From: Ornithinicoccus sp045032955
GTDB lineage: Bacteria; Actinomycetota; Actinomycetes; Actinomycetales; Dermatophilaceae
Direction: 5' to 3'
Assembly (NCBI RefSeq): GCF_045032955.1
Contig: NZ_JBJFZU010000002.1
Span: forward strand, 558,001 to 622,000
Length of the DNA: 64,000 nt
Part shown: positions 59,455-64,000 of the stretch, piece after piece
Position numbering within the stretch: the first letter of the stretch is position 1
How the letters are laid out: each line of letters starts with the position of its first letter
Program-made: the position numbers and the translations under genes
Notes under the pieces: model-generated
What the model was told of the DNA's origin: nothing
The model's input: the letters and a program-made list of their open reading frames with translations, nothing else
Databases searched by the model: none

Positions 59455-61020
59455 GTGAGCTCACCACGCCCCACCGACCGTCCACCGGCCCCGCCGACCG
59501 TCCTCGAGCCCGAGATCGCCGACCTGCGGGCCGACCTGGGCGACGCCGACTACACCGTGGACGGGCTGGCCCGGGCCCTCGGGTCGGTGGCCTCGGCGGC
59601 CCTGCACCGCGAGCAGCCGCTGCCGGCCCTGCGCGTGACGGCCCGCCCCGGGGCGGGCTCCGCGGCGCTGCTGTGCAGGCTCTTCCCGCTGGGGCAGGCC
59701 GTCCCGGTGCCGGACCTGGACGCCGCCCTCCCCCGCACGGGGGCGCGTGGCCTGCTCCGCCTCGGGCTCGTCGAGCGGGACGACGAGGGCGCGGGTGAGG
59801 CCGATGGGGGCACCGCCGGCCATGACCTCGTGCGGGCCACCTGCGACCTGCGTCCCTACGGCACCGAGCAGGACATGTGGTGGGTGGTCTCCGACCGTTC
59901 CGAGATCGCCACCGGTGGGCCGCTGTCCACCGAGCACGTGCTCGGCGTGGGCGGCGCCTCGAGCACCCTGGCCGGCTGGACCCCGCGGCCACGGGTGGAG
60001 CGGGCGCTCGACCTCGGGACCGGCTGCGGCGTACAGGTGCTGCACCTCGCCGGGCACACGACGTACCGGACCGCGAGCGACCTCTCGGAGCGCGCGCTCG
60101 CCTTCGCCCGGGTGACGCTGGCGATGAACGGGGTCGAGGCGGACCTGCGCGCCGGGAGCCTGCTCGAGCCGGTGTCCGGCGAGCAGTTCGACCTGATCGT
60201 CAGCAACCCGCCCTTCGTCATCACCCCGCGCCGCGACGACGTCCCCCGGTACGAGTACCGAGACGGCGGTCGGGCGGGGGACGCCCTGGTCGCCGACCTG
60301 GTCGCGGACCTCGCCGCCCAGCTCCGCCCCGGAGGGATCGCCCAGCTGCTCGCCAACTGGGAGCTGGTGGAGGGCGAGGACTGGTCCGGGCACGTCCACG
60401 GTTGGCTGCGGGGCACCGGGCTGGACGCCTGGGTGGTGCAGCGTGAGGTGCAGGACGTGGCGGAGTATGCCGAGACCTGGGCCCGCGACGGCGGTCACCG
60501 GGCCGGGACGCCCGGCTTCGACGCGCTGTATGCCGCGTGGCTCGACGACTTCGCCGCGCGTGGTGTGGACAGGGTCGGGTTCGGGGTGGTCACCCTCCAG
60601 CGGCCAGGCTCCGGACGCGAGCCGTGGCGCCACCTCGAGCACGTGCCGACCCCGGTGGCCGGGCCGATGGGCCCGGTCGTCCTCGCCGGGCTGCGGGCCC
60701 GGACCTGGCTGGCGGAGCATCCGGACGACGAGCTGCTCGACACCCCCTGGCAGGTCGCCGCGGACGTCACCGAGGAGCGGGTGGGGCGCCCCGGGGCGGA
60801 CGACCCGCAGGTCATCCAGCTGCGTCAGGGCGGCGGGCTGCGCCGCACGGTGCGCCTGGACACGCTGGCGGCGGGCCTCGTGGGTGCCTGCGACGGCGAG
60901 CTCACCGCGCGCCAGCTGTGCTCCGGGCTGGCGGTGCTCACCGAGCAGCCGTCAGCGCAGGTGGTCTCAGCCGTGCTGCCGGTGCTGCGCGAGCTGGTGG
61001 CGGACGGCCTGCTGCACTGA
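59455..61020 (+). CDS. HemK-like class I methyltransferase, actinobacterial long form
   Basis: A 521-residue protein with a helical N-terminal domain (about 1-150), a Rossmann methyltransferase core with motif I ALDLGTGCGVQVLHLA (about residues 184-199), ASDLSERALAFARVT, and the catalytic motif IVSNPPFV (NPPF, about 244-251) used by enzymes that modify glutamine or adenine amino groups, and a C-terminal extension of ~190 residues. A homologous gene lies between hppA and topA in Streptomyces (from memory). The target is unknown. GTG start supported by a TAGGGT box. Confidence 0.87.
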   Translation: MSSPRPTDRPPAPPTVLEPEIADLRADLGDADYTVDGLARALGSVASAALHREQPLPALRVTARPGAGSAALLCRLFPLGQAVPVPDLDAALPRTGARGLLRLGLVERDDEGAGEADGGTAGHDLVRATCDLRPYGTEQDMWWVVSDRSEIATGGPLSTEHVLGVGGASSTLAGWTPRPRVERALDLGTGCGVQVLHLAGHTTYRTASDLSERALAFARVTLAMNGVEADLRAGSLLEPVSGEQFDLIVSNPPFVITPRRDDVPRYEYRDGGRAGDALVADLVADLAAQLRPGGIAQLLANWELVEGEDWSGHVHGWLRGTGLDAWVVQREVQDVAEYAETWARDGGHRAGTPGFDALYAAWLDDFAARGVDRVGFGVVTLQRPGSGREPWRHLEHVPTPVAGPMGPVVLAGLRARTWLAEHPDDELLDTPWQVAADVTEERVGRPGADDPQVIQLRQGGGLRRTVRLDTLAAGLVGACDGELTARQLCSGLAVLTEQPSAQVVSAVLPVLRELVADGLLH

Positions 61021-61027
61021 GCCGGGC

Positions 61028-61798
61028 TCAGCCGTAGCGGTAGGCCGACCGGGACAGCGAGAACTGCCGACCCAGCTCGGTGCTGTCGCAGGACACGCCG
61101 TCCTCGGCGGCGGAGCAGCTGACCGGGCCGAGCTGCAGCTCCTGGCCGTAGGGGAGCACCGCGACCTCGACGCCGTCGACGTCCACCGTCTCGCCCCCCA
61201 GCTCGGCAGCCCACCAGCCGCCCTGGTCGAGCGCCCCGACCGGGGCCAGCGGCTCCGGCGGGCAGGTCCAGGCGCCCTGCTGGTCGGTGAGGATCAGGGC
61301 GTCCGCGTCCTCGGCGGTGCACCCGCCCAGGGAGGAGCCCACGAGCTGGTCGCCCGGCGGGGTGTAGGTCTTGTCGCTCACCTGGCAGGTGGCGCTGGTG
61401 GTGCTCATCACGCAGGAGACGTTGCCCGTCGGGCTGGTGAACGCGACCGGGGCCCCGGTCGCGACGACCGTCCCGTCACCCTGCTCGACCTCACGGTCGT
61501 CCTGGGCCACCACCTCGATGTCGGCGGGCTCGGTCGGCGGCCCATCACTCGAGTCCCCTCCGTCGCCCGCGTCCTCCGGGTCTCCCGCGTCGCCGGTGGC
61601 GGCCTCCCCGTCACCGGAGCCGTCGCCGACCTCACCACCGGACTGGTCGGCCGCGTCCTCCCCCTGGGTGGTGGAGGCGCCGTCGTCCTCGCCCCCGTCG
61701 TCGCAGCCGGCGAGCACCAGCGCACCGAGCGCCAGCAGCACGGCGGCGCCGCGCCCCCGCGCGGCACGCCTGGTACGGGTTCGGTGAGGCAGCGTCAT
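61028..61798 (-). CDS. Lipoprotein of unknown function
   Basis: A 256-residue predicted lipoprotein: basic N-region, hydrophobic core and lipobox LAGC (about residues 29-32). Residues ~33-90 are acidic, Gly/Asp/Ser-rich linker; the C-terminal ~160 residues form a domain with six Cys (VSCVMSTTSATCQV, LGGCTAEDAD, AWTCPPE, and VSCSAAEDGVSCDS), likely disulfide-bonded outside the cell. TACGCT is 8 nt upstream of the ATG. It converges on the methyltransferase gene and is divergent from topA. Confidence 0.8.
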   Translation of the reverse strand: MTLPHRTRTRRAARGRGAAVLLALGALVLAGCDDGGEDDGASTTQGEDAADQSGGEVGDGSGDGEAATGDAGDPEDAGDGGDSSDGPPTEPADIEVVAQDDREVEQGDGTVVATGAPVAFTSPTGNVSCVMSTTSATCQVSDKTYTPPGDQLVGSSLGGCTAEDADALILTDQQGAWTCPPEPLAPVGALDQGGWWAAELGGETVDVDGVEVAVLPYGQELQLGPVSCSAAEDGVSCDSTELGRQFSLSRSAYRYG

Positions 61799-61806
61799 AA
61801 GGACGC

Positions 61807-61812
61807 AGCGTA
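61807..61812 (-). promoter_or_regulatory. -10 box TACGCT of the lipoprotein gene (leaderless)
   Basis: TACGCT on the minus strand ends 8 nt before the ATG at 61798. Confidence 0.45.
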
Positions 61813-61905
61813 GTCGTTCGGGTGCGATGGGCTACGGTGACGCCCGAGGTCCCGTGTCAGGAGCCGCGACGAATCCGCGGCACACAGGGCGAAGGAGCGT
61901 GTCCC

Positions 61906-64000
61906 GTGGCAACAGGCAACAAGCTGGTGATCGTCGAGTCACCCGCCAAGGCGAAGAAGATCGGTGAGTACCTGGGCAAGGACTACCGGGTCGACGCGAG
62001 CGTCGGTCACATCCGGGACCTGCCCAACCCCTCCGAGCTGCCGGCCGACATGAAGAAGGGCCCGTACGGCAGGTTCGCGATCAACGTGGACGAGGGCTTC
62101 GACCCCTACTACGTGGTCGACGCGGACAAGAAGAAGAAGGTCACCGAGCTCAAGCGGGCTCTCAAGGACGTCGACGAGCTCTATCTCGCCACCGATGAGG
62201 ACCGCGAGGGGGAGGCCATCGCCTGGCACCTGCTGGAGGTGCTCAAGCCCAAGGTGCCCGTGCACCGGATGGTCTTCCACGAGATCACCAAGGAGGCGAT
62301 CCAGCGCGCGGTCGCCGACACGCGGGAGCTGGACACCGACCTGGTCGACGCGCAGGAGACGCGGCGGGTGCTGGACCGGCTCTTCGGCTACGAGGTGTCC
62401 CCGGTGCTGTGGCGCAAGGTCAAGCAGGGGCTGTCCGCCGGGCGCGTGCAGTCCGTCGCCACCCGCCTGGTGGTCGAGCGGGAGCGCGAGCGGATGGCCT
62501 TCCGGACCGCGTCCTACTGGGACGTCGAGGGTGAGTTCGCCCCGGACGGCAACACCGGGCAGGCCTTCGAGGCCAAGCTCACCGGGGTGGACGGTGCCAA
62601 GGTGGCGTCCGGGCGGGACTTCGCCGACGACGGCACGCTGCGCACGAAGAACACGGTCCAGCTGGACTCGGCGGCCGCCGAGGCGATCGCCGAGGGCACC
62701 AGCGGTGCCGACGTCGCGGTGCGCGAGGTCTCCGAGCGGCCCTACACCCGGCGCCCCTCGGCGCCGTTCACCACCTCGACCCTGCAGCAGGAGGCCTCCC
62801 GCAAGCTGCGGATGAACAGCCAGAGCGCGATGCGCACGGCGCAGCGGCTGTACGAGAACGGCTACATCACCTACATGCGGACCGACTCGACCAGCCTGTC
62901 GAGCGAGGCGGTCGGGGCGGCCCGCAACCAGGCCCGGGACATGTACGGCGCCGACTACGTGCCGGAGACCCCCCGCGCCTACGGCAAGAAGGCCAAGAAC
63001 GCGCAGGAGGCGCACGAGGCGATCCGTCCCGCAGGGGACAGCTTCCGCACCCCCGCCCAGGTCGCCGGTGAGCTCCGCGGCCAGGAGTACGCCCTCTACG
63101 AGCTGATCTGGAAGCGGACCGTCGCCTCGCAGATGGCCGACGCCAAGGGCTCGACCGCCAGCGTCAAGCTGACCGCCACGCTGCCCGAGGGGACCAGCGC
63201 GGCGGGCACCCGCTACGCCAGCGCGGAGTACTCGGCTTCTGGCACCGTGATCACCTTCCGCGGCTTCCTCGCCGCCTACGAGGAGGGGCGCGACGAGAGC
63301 CGCTACGGCGACGACGGCGCGATGGGTATGCGCCTTCCCAAGCTCTCCGAGGGGGTCTCCCTGGAGACCCTGCGGGCCGAGGCGCAGGGTCACCAGACCA
63401 GCCCGCCCGCCCGCTACACCGAGGCCACCCTGGTCAAGGCGCTGGAGGAGCGCGGCATCGGCCGCCCGTCGACCTACGCCGCGACGGTCAGCACGGTCCA
63501 GGACCGCGGCTACGTGCGCACCCGTGGCTCGGCGCTGATCCCCACCTGGCTCGCCTTCGCGGTGACCCAGCTGCTGGAACGGCACTTCCCCCGGCTGGTC
63601 GACTACGACTTCACCGCCGCGATGGAGGAGGACCTGGACGCCATCGCCCGCGGGGAGCAGCAGCGGGTGGCCTGGCTGCAGCGGTTCTACTTCGGTGACG
63701 AGGCGACCTCGACCGAGGGTCTGCGGGACCTGGTCGAGGACCTGGGTGAGATCGACGCCCGCGCCATCTCGGCCGTCCGCACCTCCGACGGCACCCTGGT
63801 CCGGGTCGGTCGTTACGGCCCCTACGTGGAGGTCGCCGACGAGGACGGGGAGCCCCGACGGGCGACCGTCCCCGACGACATCGCCCCCGACGAGATGACC
63901 GCCGCGAAGGCGGACGAGCTGCTGGCCGCTGCCGCCGACGACGGTCGGGTGCTGGGCACCGACCCGGAGACGGGGCGCGAGATCGTGGCCAGGAACGGTC
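61906..64000 (+). CDS. topA: DNA topoisomerase I, 5-prime part
   Basis: The first 698 codons of a type IA topoisomerase that relaxes negative supercoils; the gene runs off the right edge. The Toprim domain shows KLVIVESPAKAKKIGEYLG and LATDEDREGEAIAWHL; the active-site Tyr is in ENGYITYMRTDSTSL (about residue 325); QGLSAGRVQSVATRLVVERE and ERGIGRPSTYAATV are further signatures. Start: GTG with GAAGGAGCG upstream; TACGGT near 61833 is a possible -10, so the leader is about 70 nt. The C-terminal basic domain typical of actinobacteria lies outside the window. Confidence 0.97.
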   Translation, partial: MATGNKLVIVESPAKAKKIGEYLGKDYRVDASVGHIRDLPNPSELPADMKKGPYGRFAINVDEGFDPYYVVDADKKKKVTELKRALKDVDELYLATDEDREGEAIAWHLLEVLKPKVPVHRMVFHEITKEAIQRAVADTRELDTDLVDAQETRRVLDRLFGYEVSPVLWRKVKQGLSAGRVQSVATRLVVERERERMAFRTASYWDVEGEFAPDGNTGQAFEAKLTGVDGAKVASGRDFADDGTLRTKNTVQLDSAAAEAIAEGTSGADVAVREVSERPYTRRPSAPFTTSTLQQEASRKLRMNSQSAMRTAQRLYENGYITYMRTDSTSLSSEAVGAARNQARDMYGADYVPETPRAYGKKAKNAQEAHEAIRPAGDSFRTPAQVAGELRGQEYALYELIWKRTVASQMADAKGSTASVKLTATLPEGTSAAGTRYASAEYSASGTVITFRGFLAAYEEGRDESRYGDDGAMGMRLPKLSEGVSLETLRAEAQGHQTSPPARYTEATLVKALEERGIGRPSTYAATVSTVQDRGYVRTRGSALIPTWLAFAVTQLLERHFPRLVDYDFTAAMEEDLDAIARGEQQRVAWLQRFYFGDEATSTEGLRDLVEDLGEIDARAISAVRTSDGTLVRVGRYGPYVEVADEDGEPRRATVPDDIAPDEMTAAKADELLAAAADDGRVLGTDPETGREIVARNG

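Overview
The window is a high-GC (roughly 70% or more G+C by eye) actinobacterial chromosome segment. Gene content and style (leaderless promoters with a TANNNT -10 box, 6C RNA, DUF4244 pilin, DUF3151, DUF5063, sunset-domain protein, fused MrpA/MrpB) fit the Micrococcales, perhaps the Intrasporangiaceae/Ornithinimicrobium group; that placement is an inference. There is no prophage, insertion sequence, rRNA operon or CRISPR array. From memory, the order of dnaX, recR, ponA2, ridA, crp, nth, 6C RNA, tad, helicase, hppA and topA matches a core region shared by Streptomyces and Mycobacterium.

Layout. 0-8.8 kb: start of a secreted protein, a repeat/sunset-domain membrane protein, DedA, a SpoU methyltransferase, a transglutaminase facing a three-gene operon (circularly permuted ATP-grasp, alpha-E, transglutaminase), fba and DUF3151. 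9-23 kb: a LuxR-type regulator, purA, small enzymes, a single-chain purL, a channel-like protein, a cell-wall-binding-repeat protein, purC and purD. 23-33.9 kb: a second LuxR-type regulator, a HelD-like ATPase, a truncated RidA, PadR plus membrane protein, dnaX, plsC-like acyltransferase, flavoprotein, recR, DUF5063. 33.9-39.8 kb: Mrp/Mnh Na+/H+ antiporter operon and tRNA-Pro. 39.9-48.9 kb: metallophosphoesterase, YqeY, class A PBP, DUF4177-like, RidA, two NUDIX proteins, MBL hydrolase, Crp, Nth, holin-like protein. 49.3-54 kb: degenerate Fic-like gene, 6C RNA and a compact tad pilus locus. 54-64 kb: DUF1998 helicase, proton pyrophosphatase, methyltransferase, lipoprotein and the 5-prime part of topA.

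The most unusual signals are not genes. (1) The octamer GGTATGCC/GGCATACC occurs about 27 times on both strands, in several reading frames and between genes, repeatedly forcing codons that are otherwise rare here (TAT, GCA, ATA, CAT). It behaves like a selected DNA word (uptake, methylation or chromosome-handling signal). (2) Two arrays of one 22-bp tandem repeat, 19 kb apart, both sit between convergent genes; a third 22-bp array may be related. (3) Fourteen genes have a TANNNT box 5-8 nt before the start codon, indicating widespread leaderless mRNAs. (4) Perfect 15- and 19-bp inverted repeats lie in divergent promoter regions.

The genes cover purine synthesis (purA, purL, purC, purD), DNA replication and repair (dnaX, recR, nth, helicase, topA), envelope work (PBP, sunset protein, cell-wall-binding protein), ion/proton energetics (Mrp, pyrophosphatase) and surface pili (tad). 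A Crp regulator in the window and a Crp-like operator at its left end suggest one regulatory link.
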